The notes beneath the pieces are model-generated. The model did not search any database. It was not told the origin of the DNA and saw only the letters and a list, made by a program, of their open reading frames with translations. Positions 1 to 8,429 of a DNA stretch of 15,441 nt are shown piece after piece. Numbering within the stretch: position 1 is the first letter of the stretch; every line of letters begins with the position of its first letter. The DNA is taken from the NCBI GenBank assembly GCA_913041025.1, contig CAJWGQ010000054.1:1-15441 (forward strand), read 5' to 3'. The position numbers and the translations under genes are program-made. This DNA comes from an uncultured Gammaproteobacteria bacterium. Lineage in GTDB: Bacteria > Pseudomonadota > Gammaproteobacteria > Pseudomonadales > Azotimanducaceae_A.

Positions 1-14
1 ATTCATTCGAAGCT

Positions 15-34
15 AAATATTGCTATCAATATTT
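15..34. repeat. 8-bp perfect inverted repeat, possible operator or hairpin
   Basis: AAATATTG at 15-22 and CAATATTT at 27-34 are exact reverse complements separated by CTAT. A cytosine run follows rather than a T-run, so this is not a standard terminator. It lies about 180 bases before the vgrG start. It could be an operator, the 3' hairpin of an unseen upstream transcript, or chance in AT-rich DNA. Confidence 0.35.
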
Positions 35-133
35 CCCCCGTGAAAATAGGCTGAATCGTTTCAAAAGCATTATATTAGGCCATGTCAAGTTGATGATTGT
101 TGTTTGAAAACGCAGTTGCAACGCTGTTGGGCC

Positions 134-150
134 TAGCTTCGGTCAAGCTA
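134..150. repeat. 6-bp hairpin in the vgrG leader
   Basis: TAGCTT (134-139) and AAGCTA (145-150) can pair around a CGGTC loop. It lies 66 bases before the vgrG ATG in the presumed 5' leader. No T-run follows. The stem is short enough to be chance. I see no confident -35/-10 pair and no sigma-54 GG-N10-GC element in the 216 bases before vgrG. Confidence 0.25.
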
Positions 151-216
151 CCAGAGAAATACCGCAGGCTAGGGTTAACGCCTGACTCTCAACCTCCAAA
201 GAATTAGAAACAACCT

Positions 217-1749
217 ATGTCCGAAATTCGGGTGACCCTTGAAAAAATGTCCTCTTCGGGACCTGAGGCTGAGCCTGGTGTCGAGGTACTTGCTTGGTCC
301 GCAAGAGAGGACTGTTCAAAGAATTTTTATATTGAAACTATCCTTGCCCTTCCTAATGATTCCGATCGAGCTCACTTTATTGATCAGGGAAATGTCGTTA
401 GTGAATCAGCCTGGAGACTAACTGTCACCGCGAGCCCCTTGGTCGATAGCGGTGGTAACGCCGAACCGCGGGAACAGGTTCGTTATTTTCACTGTTTCTT
501 GGAAGAGGTCAGGGAGATCTCCGAGAGGGAGGGTCAGCGGACGCTAAAAGCGGTTTTCGCGCCGGTCACCTATCCCTTAAGCTTTGCCCGGGCAACGCGA
601 TCCTACAGAGAGAAAAGCGTAATCGATCTTTTCGAGGAAGGTATTGAAAAACTTAAATTGCTGACCAGTGGACGGGTCACGATTTCTTTGGAAAAGCATT
701 TAGCCAGGACGGACTATCCAACATGGGAATCTCGAGTTCAGTACCGAGAATCGGACTGGGACTTTCTGAAGCGTACTCTTGAAAGGGACGGGCTCTATTT
801 CTTCTTTGAGCAGAAAGAACTCGAAACGGTAATACACCTGTGTGATTCCTACCAAGAACACGCATCTGTCAATAAGCATACAGAACCGTACGTAAGATCA
901 GATCAGTCTGTATCTCATGTCAGCGCACTCAGCCGCGTTATACCGCGTTACGTTTGTGTCTCTGGATACCATTACCTCGCAGATGGCCTTAACCTTTATA
1001 CCTCGGTTGATACCGGTACATTGACGTATGCCGCTCCCGTTATCTCGCGTGAAAAGACCGATCTATCTGAGCCGCATACGGTTTTTTTGGAGGGCCTTGT
1101 AACGCCTCCCGGTGATGTAATCGAAAATGACGTTGTACTCGCGGACTTAAATTATCTGGTTTTACGGCGCGCGGAGGAGATAGTGTCAGCCGCTCGCTTT
1201 ATTGAGGGCGAAAGCGTAATACCCGGATTAAGTGCTGGTTCTATTATTGAAATAGCAGGGTTTTCCGATATTTGCGAATCTGGAGAGACATTTTTTGTCG
1301 CATCCGTCGACCATGTGACCGCCTACGGCCCGGATAACACACCAGGACTCTCATATAAAAATACGTTTAAAGCCTATCGGATGACTTCTTCAAACGAAGT
1401 TCAGTTTCGTCCTGCGCGGGTTACCGAACGTCCTTCGATCCCCGGCTTTCTCACGGGATTTATTAACGAGTACCGATATCCATCGCTTGAATCTCCCTCA
1501 ATTGCTGACCGAGATGGACTTGGCCGGTTTAACGTGGTGTATCAATTCGAAGCCTTCGACGGTACGGAGGATTCGATGAATGTGTTCCGCATGCGATCGA
1601 TTCGGATGGGAGCAGGGAGTCAAGGGGGAACATATTCGGCTCTTTTCGACGGTGCCGAAGTAGTCGTCGGATTTTATAAAGGTGATCCCGATCAGCCTAT
1701 TGTTGTCGGTTCGGTATTTAATACAATAGATCGCGATCCGACCATTTAG
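217..1749 (+). CDS. vgrG: T6SS spike protein VgrG (TssI), shaftless short form
   Basis: This encodes the trimeric spike base that sits on the Hcp tube and is fired by the T6SS sheath. The N-terminal gp27-like part (about residues 1-380) includes the family hallmark near 174-197: VQYRESDWDFLKRTLERDGL followed by YFFFEQ. The gp5-like OB fold covers about 405-505 and ends in the typical GDPDQPIVVGSVFN. The protein stops eight residues after that, whereas VgrGs usually continue into a long beta-helical needle, often with a DUF2345 or effector extension. The usual length is 600-750 aa or more; this one is 510. No signal peptide is present, as expected for a T6SS part. The ATG at 217 lacks a strong Shine-Dalgarno, but it gives the expected N-terminus. 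It is the first gene of a nine-gene run and is followed 34 bases later by three paralogous unknown genes. The family call is firm; the missing shaft is read directly from the sequence. Confidence 0.93.
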   Translation: MSEIRVTLEKMSSSGPEAEPGVEVLAWSAREDCSKNFYIETILALPNDSDRAHFIDQGNVVSESAWRLTVTASPLVDSGGNAEPREQVRYFHCFLEEVREISEREGQRTLKAVFAPVTYPLSFARATRSYREKSVIDLFEEGIEKLKLLTSGRVTISLEKHLARTDYPTWESRVQYRESDWDFLKRTLERDGLYFFFEQKELETVIHLCDSYQEHASVNKHTEPYVRSDQSVSHVSALSRVIPRYVCVSGYHYLADGLNLYTSVDTGTLTYAAPVISREKTDLSEPHTVFLEGLVTPPGDVIENDVVLADLNYLVLRRAEEIVSAARFIEGESVIPGLSAGSIIEIAGFSDICESGETFFVASVDHVTAYGPDNTPGLSYKNTFKAYRMTSSNEVQFRPARVTERPSIPGFLTGFINEYRYPSLESPSIADRDGLGRFNVVYQFEAFDGTEDSMNVFRMRSIRMGAGSQGGTYSALFDGAEVVVGFYKGDPDQPIVVGSVFNTIDRDPTI

Positions 1750-1783
1750 AGCGGTTCTACAACTAGTTACTGGAACACCATTT

Positions 1784-4249
1784 ATGGCTTTGACTCTACC
1801 CGCAGGAACTACTCAATGGCTCGAGGAGTACTGTCCTTCTGGGTACACTTCCACGGTCGGGAGCAAAATTTGGGATACAACTGACGCGGACGCGCGGGGA
1901 TTCGTGCTTTACTCGGCAAGCAACAATGCAGACCACTACTCGACTTATACGTGGATGCCCTGCGGAAGCTATTTTTTTACTGAGAATACCTCTACCGACA
2001 CCATCAGTGACGCGACGAACGCCCGCATAGGGACAGTAACGAGTGGTGTGTTCAATGACATTGCCTTGGGAGGTTCAAGCCTTACAAAAATCACTAGCGC
2101 TTCTTCTTTGACGGATTCGTCCGAAAACGCTATCAATTTGGGGTCGTTGCGTGTACCACTCGCCAGCAACGGAAAAAGTGACGACTCAAAGTATTCAGAG
2201 GTTATCGACTGCTCGTCAGTCGACCTCCTCAATAGCGCCATCGCAGAGTTCACCATAACAGAAACTTCAAGTACGACCGGGCTTTGGGATCAAGTATTGG
2301 CATCCGCGGGTCAGCCGGTAAGCGGTACTACTTTTTCAAACACGACGTCAGCAGAGGACGCAAATGTCACGCGAATTCTAGGCGATCAAATCAATGTCCG
2401 TTTCGGCAGTAACGGTACACAGGGTAAACGATCAACATCGTCTGGCACCGTTTACGATTATGGTATTGGAGGGGACGGTTCAATTTCGATCGGGCCAATT
2501 CGTTCAGTTCAGTCGATAGACAATACACCGTATTCGGGAACGAGCGGATTTATGCAGGGCACCAGTTTCGTTTGGCCGGGTCAGGACAGTGAGACGTACT
2601 CTGACTATCCGAAGCACATTTCTGAAATAGTCAACGTCGGGGCCACGTTTCTGACTAACGGTACGACAGCGGACGACTCAACCGAAGTGGCGAAAGGATG
2701 TTTTGAGAATCTCATTTACGGCCACACCTTTAATTTTCAACGAGGGATAAACATCGCTGTTGGCCAAAACGATGGAAACGATATAAATCTGGCCACTGGA
2801 TGGTCTTACAGTGATTCGTTCTGGCCGGGGTCAACTGACGAAAGTAGGCCCGATCAAGTCACGCCGCAAGATTCGTCAGGCAATGCTGAATCCGGTTGGA
2901 AGATCCCAAGTCACTTTGATTTTAGTGGACTACCATCTCCTTCGCCGCCCGGGGGCCTAGAGGTTTGGATGCAGATCATCAATTTTTTAAAAAGTTTCGC
3001 GACGCTTCAGATTCCTGATGTTAGTTTTGAAACAATAAAAAATGTCGGAATTGTCTTTGGAACTGGTGCCGCGTTCATATCAGCTCCGGTTGTTTCAACA
3101 GCAGTCATCGCTACAGCGGCGGCAGGCGGATTCGGCGATACTGGCTTGACGGACGAGATCGGAGGTGCGTTTTCGGGTATCGTCACTGATGCTTGGGAAG
3201 ATCTAGGAAGTTACTCATTTGGGCCCCCAACAAACGGGAGCCAGGTGGCTATGATAACAGCGGCGGACTTTCTGGATTGTGCGGATCCAACGACGCTGAC
3301 CCTCAATAGTGGAAACGATATTCAGGCAGCGTTTCTCACTGGAAGCAAGCTGAACATTGAGCGGCATGTGGGGACGCAAGCGTCTTACACTAGAGGAGAC
3401 TCTATTGATATTTGGGAAGATGCTGACGCAAGACAATGGTCACGGGAAGAAATCAGTGGAGATCAGATAATCAGCCGTGAGGTATTGGAAAACTCGGAAA
3501 CTTATGTGCAAGTCGCTCATCAGACCGAGGTAAATATTAACGGTTTTGGCTACAACCTCTCAACTGTAAGCGGTAGCTATGAGACTTCACAAGACAGACA
3601 GATTGACGTGGGTCTGGATGTCGCCCAGACAAAAGTCAGTTTAGCTACGGATGGCTTTGTGGGTACGGTAGGGCGGGCAGCAGGTAGCAAAATTGATGCC
3701 AGCTACGCAGGTTCAACGATCGAAATCGGTATAAAGGGATTGGAAATTAAGAACACGATATCGGGGTTGGCGGTTAAAAATGAAAACACGCCGGTGGACG
3801 AAGAAACGACTATTGGTGCGGCGAAGACTACGTTTTACAATGGGGTGATCTGGGACTGGGGCGTGCATGCAATTAAGACTGGCGTTAACAGTGCCCTTGC
3901 CTATATCAAAGCAGAACTCCTTAAAGCTGCCGCGGGGCTCACGAGAATGTATACAAGAATTATGGAAATGAAGCAACAATTGTTGGCAGCCTCTGTAAGG
4001 GGAGTCCGCCTCTATGCTGCTCCTTTTTCTGTCATGATGGGAGCACTTACGGCTGGGGCGCATCATAGTAGTCATGGCCAAGGCGGTTTAACATCGGGAG
4101 ACCAAATGAAAAAACAATTAATAGAAGACTTCTCTTTGAGTGATATAGCCGATCACGTGGACGAGGATGGAGATGACGCACGTATTCCAGAAGCGCATCA
4201 GGGGGTCGCCACAGACGTGAGAGATTCCGTAAGCGGGAGGACCGGGTAG
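1784..4249 (+). CDS. Spike-associated paralog A (821 aa), unknown family
   Basis: I do not recognise a named family. The protein is Ser/Thr/Gly/Asp-rich, looks beta-rich and has no signal peptide. It shares an ordered motif series with the next two genes: GTSFVW (259), YPKHISEI (275-282), GHTFNFQRGINIAVG (313-327), GTQASYTRG (530) and GLDV (610). The stretch 530-665 has short alternating polar and hydrophobic repeats like VgrG needle shafts. Between the motifs at 313 and 530 it has about 140 extra residues compared with its paralogs: a Pro-rich link (PSPSPPGG, 385-391) and a hydrophobic Ala/Gly/Val segment (421-450) that could enter a membrane. The C-terminus (about 690-770) is probably helical and the last 50 residues are acidic and polar. 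It starts 34 bases after vgrG and ends 25 bases before paralog B. Inferred roles are external spike shaft, spike-borne effector, or both. The gene is certain; its function is not. Confidence 0.85.
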   Translation: MALTLPAGTTQWLEEYCPSGYTSTVGSKIWDTTDADARGFVLYSASNNADHYSTYTWMPCGSYFFTENTSTDTISDATNARIGTVTSGVFNDIALGGSSLTKITSASSLTDSSENAINLGSLRVPLASNGKSDDSKYSEVIDCSSVDLLNSAIAEFTITETSSTTGLWDQVLASAGQPVSGTTFSNTTSAEDANVTRILGDQINVRFGSNGTQGKRSTSSGTVYDYGIGGDGSISIGPIRSVQSIDNTPYSGTSGFMQGTSFVWPGQDSETYSDYPKHISEIVNVGATFLTNGTTADDSTEVAKGCFENLIYGHTFNFQRGINIAVGQNDGNDINLATGWSYSDSFWPGSTDESRPDQVTPQDSSGNAESGWKIPSHFDFSGLPSPSPPGGLEVWMQIINFLKSFATLQIPDVSFETIKNVGIVFGTGAAFISAPVVSTAVIATAAAGGFGDTGLTDEIGGAFSGIVTDAWEDLGSYSFGPPTNGSQVAMITAADFLDCADPTTLTLNSGNDIQAAFLTGSKLNIERHVGTQASYTRGDSIDIWEDADARQWSREEISGDQIISREVLENSETYVQVAHQTEVNINGFGYNLSTVSGSYETSQDRQIDVGLDVAQTKVSLATDGFVGTVGRAAGSKIDASYAGSTIEIGIKGLEIKNTISGLAVKNENTPVDEETTIGAAKTTFYNGVIWDWGVHAIKTGVNSALAYIKAELLKAAAGLTRMYTRIMEMKQQLLAASVRGVRLYAAPFSVMMGALTAGAHHSSHGQGGLTSGDQMKKQLIEDFSLSDIADHVDEDGDDARIPEAHQGVATDVRDSVSGRTG

Positions 4250-4274
4250 ACTGTTTTCTTGTTAAGAAATTTCT

Positions 4275-6299
4275 ATGACAACTACAACAGAAATTACGGG
4301 GTCGGTCACGTATATAGACTCGAGCGGGACATCAGAAACGGGCTCCTATAGCCAGGACAAAGAGGAGGACGGGTCTACCGCTGCGGGGCGACAGCAAGTC
4401 ATATTTAATTCGATTGCCAAATCAGAAATAGAGTCAACCAAGTATTTAGATGCCTCATATGGTGCTGGTTGGTTATCGAGCAGTGCTGCTCTTACAACCA
4501 ATTACTCTACTTGGATAGGAGGGTCCTTTCTACGGGTTAGAGGTCAGTACGATGCCGCTGATCCGTACGGCGATTCATCTTCGATCACGATTTCGACAAC
4601 AGGTCGATCGATTGAGTTTTACGCAATGGGAGGTTGTGCCGGCGTGATCAATAAGCCGCCATCCACCGAATACATACCAACGACTCCCGACGACCCAGAT
4701 GGGATGATACCAACAAATTGGTTTAAGGGCTTACAAGATTACTGGATCGACACTGATTTCAATGACTCGTTAAATGCTGCAGCTTCCATTGCTGTTTGGG
4801 ACGCGACTGGATCAACGGCTGCAGCATCGCCTGCTAGCAAAGGTGTGGCTTCGCCCTCGACAGCCCTGGAGCAGGCGCTAGAGGATGGAAGCCATTACCT
4901 GAATGTCGTCCAGGGGCACAGTATGACCTGGGCAGACGGATATGATCTGAATATTTTCGAAGACTACGTCCAAATCTCACTTGGGAATGATGACTCAGTT
5001 GCTGCGTTAGATGTTAACGCCATGTTTGCCTATGTCAATCAGGCATCGGGGCCTCGTTTCTATGGAGGTAAGTGGCCAGAGATGCGCACTTCAGGCGTGT
5101 TAGCGACAACTACGTTAGGAAGCCATACCCCAACAGGGAGTGATACCACCACACCTGGTAACTATGACAGCGCGCTGAGGGTTGAATTCAATTCCAATTT
5201 CAACACTCTGAACGGGCCGAGTTCTTACAATCCAGACAACAATTTTGCGTCGCGGACATTTGGAACAACGTGGAGCACTGTTACGGGAAATCAGGTGGTG
5301 TACGGAACAGGCTCGGGCGACTTTAATCTTGGACCAACTCTGGAATTTAACTACCCGACGAGAACTGGAAAATACGTTATCGAGATTAGTGACGAGATGA
5401 TTGACGAACTTTATTGGGGGATGGCATATAACAAATCATATTTAGACATTGTCGGGGCTAACAACAAAGAAAAACGAGAGCAGTTGGTTGGTCGAGGAAT
5501 TGCCGAATCGTATACGGTCATTCCTGAAGGTGAAAAAACCTATAACTACTCCAAAGGAAATGTTCATGAGTTACACGTCGAGGACGTCGAAGGCAAGCGT
5601 CGGTCTCAGTCCTCAAAGGCTTTCGGCAGGACGGTAGAAAAAGCGCAGAAAGATTGGGTCAACGCGACAACGATTACTAATCTAAACATCGGCGAACAAA
5701 GAGCGGTCAACATTTTTGAAAAGGATGTTATTGGAGTCAACTTTGGCTTGGATGCCGTTGGCGTGGCTGTGGAAATAGGTAATACTGGCTATACGTGGAA
5801 AGGGCCACTAAAGAGTGCGGCGGGATGGGCAAAATATGCAGATCCGGATAGCTGGGAGGCGCAAGGATTTAGGGCCCAAATCGCCACAGGCCCCTGGCTC
5901 GCTGGGTTCAGCTTCGGTGTCGCTGGGGTCACAATAGATAACGTCATCATGGGAGTTACGCCAGCGATCAACTTGAAAAAGGAATTGGAAGGGTACGTTG
6001 TTTCAAACGAAATAATAGCCAGTGGATTGCGTAACAAAGCCGTAATTTCGGGCAAGGAGGATAGAATCAATTTAGGCGCAACTTTTAGATCTATGCTGGT
6101 TCAGGGCGTGCAAAATTACGTAAAAACTAGCAGAGCAAAAGTGGGCATAGCGGAGTTAGAGGCTAAGTCTGCTCCGACTGCCCAGGCAAGCCTTCAGAAG
6201 GTACGTAACGATGCCCTGAATATCCAGCAAAGCTCAACGCTTAAGGCGACGTTGGGTGCAATTTTTTCCAATATCCACGCTTTTTGCGCAAGGTGTTGA
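4275..6299 (+). CDS. Spike-associated paralog B (674 aa), unknown family
   Basis: No named family is recognised. The motif order matches its neighbours: GHSMTWADGYDLNIF (214-228), YGGKWPEM (263-270), GNQVVYGTGSGDFNLG (338-353), GEKTYNYSKG (419) and GLDA (491). The N-terminus (TTTEITGSVTYIDSSGTSET) resembles that of paralog C. Residues 120-175 form a separate region with Pro, Asp and aromatic residues. The stretch from about 410 to 510 looks like repetitive beta structure. The tail (about 565-674) appears more helical and basic and ends in FCARC, with two cysteines in the last four residues. There is no signal peptide or clear membrane span. The ATG at 4275 is preceded only by a weak A/G-rich stretch (AAGAAA). 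The stop codon lies one base before the start of paralog C, so the two are probably translationally coupled. Inference: a structural partner of A and C in the T6SS spike; a direct enzymatic role is not visible. Confidence 0.85.
   Translation: MTTTTEITGSVTYIDSSGTSETGSYSQDKEEDGSTAAGRQQVIFNSIAKSEIESTKYLDASYGAGWLSSSAALTTNYSTWIGGSFLRVRGQYDAADPYGDSSSITISTTGRSIEFYAMGGCAGVINKPPSTEYIPTTPDDPDGMIPTNWFKGLQDYWIDTDFNDSLNAAASIAVWDATGSTAAASPASKGVASPSTALEQALEDGSHYLNVVQGHSMTWADGYDLNIFEDYVQISLGNDDSVAALDVNAMFAYVNQASGPRFYGGKWPEMRTSGVLATTTLGSHTPTGSDTTTPGNYDSALRVEFNSNFNTLNGPSSYNPDNNFASRTFGTTWSTVTGNQVVYGTGSGDFNLGPTLEFNYPTRTGKYVIEISDEMIDELYWGMAYNKSYLDIVGANNKEKREQLVGRGIAESYTVIPEGEKTYNYSKGNVHELHVEDVEGKRRSQSSKAFGRTVEKAQKDWVNATTITNLNIGEQRAVNIFEKDVIGVNFGLDAVGVAVEIGNTGYTWKGPLKSAAGWAKYADPDSWEAQGFRAQIATGPWLAGFSFGVAGVTIDNVIMGVTPAINLKKELEGYVVSNEIIASGLRNKAVISGKEDRINLGATFRSMLVQGVQNYVKTSRAKVGIAELEAKSAPTAQASLQKVRNDALNIQQSSTLKATLGAIFSNIHAFCARC
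6291..6295 (+). promoter_or_regulatory. Ribosome binding site deciding the start of paralog C
   Basis: AGGTG lies five bases before the ATG at 6301. The frame is also open from an ATG at 6256, but that one lies inside paralog B and has no Shine-Dalgarno. The 6301 start gives an N-terminus (MTDTFKIEST) resembling that of paralog B, so it is preferred. Confidence 0.6.
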
Positions 6300-6300
6300 G

Positions 6301-8421
6301 ATGACTGACACCTTTAAGATCGAAAGCACATACGCAACCGTTCAAAGTCAGGACGCCACTGCTACAGATTCCACCACTAGTAGTAGCGAAGTCATCGCTC
6401 TTGGCACTACCGAAATCCGTTTTGCGGAAGTGTTTAAGTCCAGCGATGACTTCGCCACTACTAATGAAAAATCAAATGCCGGCATTTTAATCAGGTCTGC
6501 CGGCCCTACGCCTAGTCTTGGCGCTCAGAAACGAGCTTCGTTTATTGTGCAGAGAGGTAATGGCCTCACTGATTCTTCCGTTCCAACAAACTCGACAAAA
6601 GTCAATGTTTATCGTGCGTCCTCGGGCTCTGTGGTGGAGTATGCAGGCGTGGAATCGCTTGAGATTAATTTTACAAGGTCGGCGTATCAGAGCTTCCGCA
6701 ACTCTGGGCAAGTCGCGAGAGCTAATGACTCAACCGCCACTAGTGGAATTGGTGACGCCTTGGGTTTTGGACAACCCGATGCCATTGACCCTGAGATGCT
6801 CCTGGCTGGGTTTCAAACCTTTATTAAAGCAGGCGTTGGAAGTGACATCACTACCTACCAAGGCAACAAGGGTGCGGGTTTAGTCGCTACCTCGGGCTCA
6901 GGCACCACTGCAACAACTACATCAACAGATAATATTCATAGCTGGGATTCCACTGCCGCATCAACTGACCCGATCGGATTAAAGAAGGTTGTCGTCGGTA
7001 AAAATTACCTTTACCGAAAAGGGACGGATTTCAATCTTGGGTTTGAAACTGGCGGTAGTACTACTATTGGAACTAGTGACGATGCAAGTTTTGCAACCGA
7101 AGACTTGTTTTCAGCCAACGATGACACCACTGGCGGCCGTGGAAACATGGCGCCACATTATGGCAAGTGGCCGGCTGTCACTACCGATTGGGGTGTTGAT
7201 CCGGATCCTAAAGGCACCAAGCGTTGGCTGCATAATTCTGCGTACGCAAGTCCGGATGATGGGGATAACACTACCAATTTCAGCTCGACCTGCAAAACCG
7301 CGTCGGTCAGTAGGGAGGCGACTGGAGATGGTGAGTCAGCGGAATACGATTCGGCTAACGGACAAGGTCTAGAACTCAAAGGAGAGATTGTTAAAGATGC
7401 CCTCACAGCAGCCGGAGTTGACGAGGAACTTAATAATTTCATGCCCCTTGGGAGCTATGCAAGTATGCACGTGGGCGACAGCGTTACTTATCAATCTGGA
7501 AACAACTTCAATTTTGGCAACCACGCCGACAACATGGAGATAAATATTGGACCCGCTGCTACTTTCAATATCTGGTCGCAAAGCGAGAGCGATTGGAGTC
7601 CTTCAACCGATGACGTGGCTGGCAAATTTGGGGCTCAGGATGAGTTCAGCACTTACAGCCAGGAAGAACAGGACAAGTGTGTGGTTGTGGAGAAGACCCT
7701 AGGTGATACTTATAGTGTCTCCTGGGGCGCTGCGCGTTCGCTCACAAAAGACAGTACGGACACATGGTACCAGCGTGAAGGTGCTGGCTATGACTATTCC
7801 CATATTTTTTCGACCAACTCTGACACGACGATTTCCGGGACCGACCCAGGGTTATATGAGGTAAAAAATGTCGGAACCTCCGTTGGTTTGGATGTTACCG
7901 GCATTAAATTTGACGTTGATAACGCTTTATCGAGAACCGTTAGTTCTCAAGCAGAGTTCGGGGTTATTCTTCAAGCTGAAATCAATTTGGGAGCTTCTGC
8001 AGATTTCTCCATTGTCGGAGCGGAGCTTAAAGGCACCTTTCCCAGACCACCGTCTGGCTTAAATGTGGTTTACAAACTTGACGCGACATATCACGGTGCG
8101 TCCACAGAGGTTGATGCTGCTGGTATAAGAACGGGCCTGGATTTCGCCGTGTACCGGTTGATCGGAAACGCGAAAGGAAGCGATGGGAAGTCAAGTGCAG
8201 AAGGTGCAGACAATAATGCAGAAGTGGTGAGTGAAATAGAGTCTGACACAGCGGTGAACCTCCAGGGTGATACATCTAATTCAGTAAACGCAATTGGTTC
8301 GGAAGCTCAAAACTCACTAGTTGATGTTAACCAGAACACAGGGCCACAACTCAGCTCGAATGGCCCGTCTTCAGGTTTGGGAGCTCTGGGGGTGGAAGCT
8401 GGCGATCGTTTGGCATCCTAA
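6301..8421 (+). CDS. Spike-associated paralog C (706 aa), unknown family
   Basis: No named family is recognised. It carries the same motif series as A and B: GKNYLYRKGTDFNLG (233-247), YGKWPAV (287-293), GDSVTYQSGNNFNFG (392-406), GDTYSVSWG (468-476) and GLDV (529-532). The two 15-residue Gly-bounded motifs are nearly position-for-position alike, which indicates an internal duplication. Residues 195-225 are Thr/Ser low complexity. Residues 460-590 look like repetitive beta structure ending in a hydrophobic, Gly-rich stretch. The tail (about 625-706) is Ser/Asn/Asp/Gly-rich and probably flexible. The start at 6301 is chosen over the upstream in-frame ATG at 6256 because of the Shine-Dalgarno and the paralog N-terminus. 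There is no signal peptide. It follows B by one base and precedes the DUF2169 gene by eight bases. Inference: third member of a spike-shaft or fibre trio. Confidence 0.85.
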   Translation: MTDTFKIESTYATVQSQDATATDSTTSSSEVIALGTTEIRFAEVFKSSDDFATTNEKSNAGILIRSAGPTPSLGAQKRASFIVQRGNGLTDSSVPTNSTKVNVYRASSGSVVEYAGVESLEINFTRSAYQSFRNSGQVARANDSTATSGIGDALGFGQPDAIDPEMLLAGFQTFIKAGVGSDITTYQGNKGAGLVATSGSGTTATTTSTDNIHSWDSTAASTDPIGLKKVVVGKNYLYRKGTDFNLGFETGGSTTIGTSDDASFATEDLFSANDDTTGGRGNMAPHYGKWPAVTTDWGVDPDPKGTKRWLHNSAYASPDDGDNTTNFSSTCKTASVSREATGDGESAEYDSANGQGLELKGEIVKDALTAAGVDEELNNFMPLGSYASMHVGDSVTYQSGNNFNFGNHADNMEINIGPAATFNIWSQSESDWSPSTDDVAGKFGAQDEFSTYSQEEQDKCVVVEKTLGDTYSVSWGAARSLTKDSTDTWYQREGAGYDYSHIFSTNSDTTISGTDPGLYEVKNVGTSVGLDVTGIKFDVDNALSRTVSSQAEFGVILQAEINLGASADFSIVGAELKGTFPRPPSGLNVVYKLDATYHGASTEVDAAGIRTGLDFAVYRLIGNAKGSDGKSSAEGADNNAEVVSEIESDTAVNLQGDTSNSVNAIGSEAQNSLVDVNQNTGPQLSSNGPSSGLGALGVEAGDRLAS

Positions 8422-8429
8422 AAATTAGA

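Noticed and set aside
3..107. Open frame from the left edge as the end of an upstream gene
   Set aside because: The 34-codon translation has no recognisable pattern, and another frame closes at 14-16; an upstream gene end cannot be established.
6256..6300. Upstream in-frame ATG as the start of paralog C
   Set aside because: It lies inside paralog B without a Shine-Dalgarno, while the ATG at 6301 has AGGTG five bases upstream and a paralog-like N-terminus.
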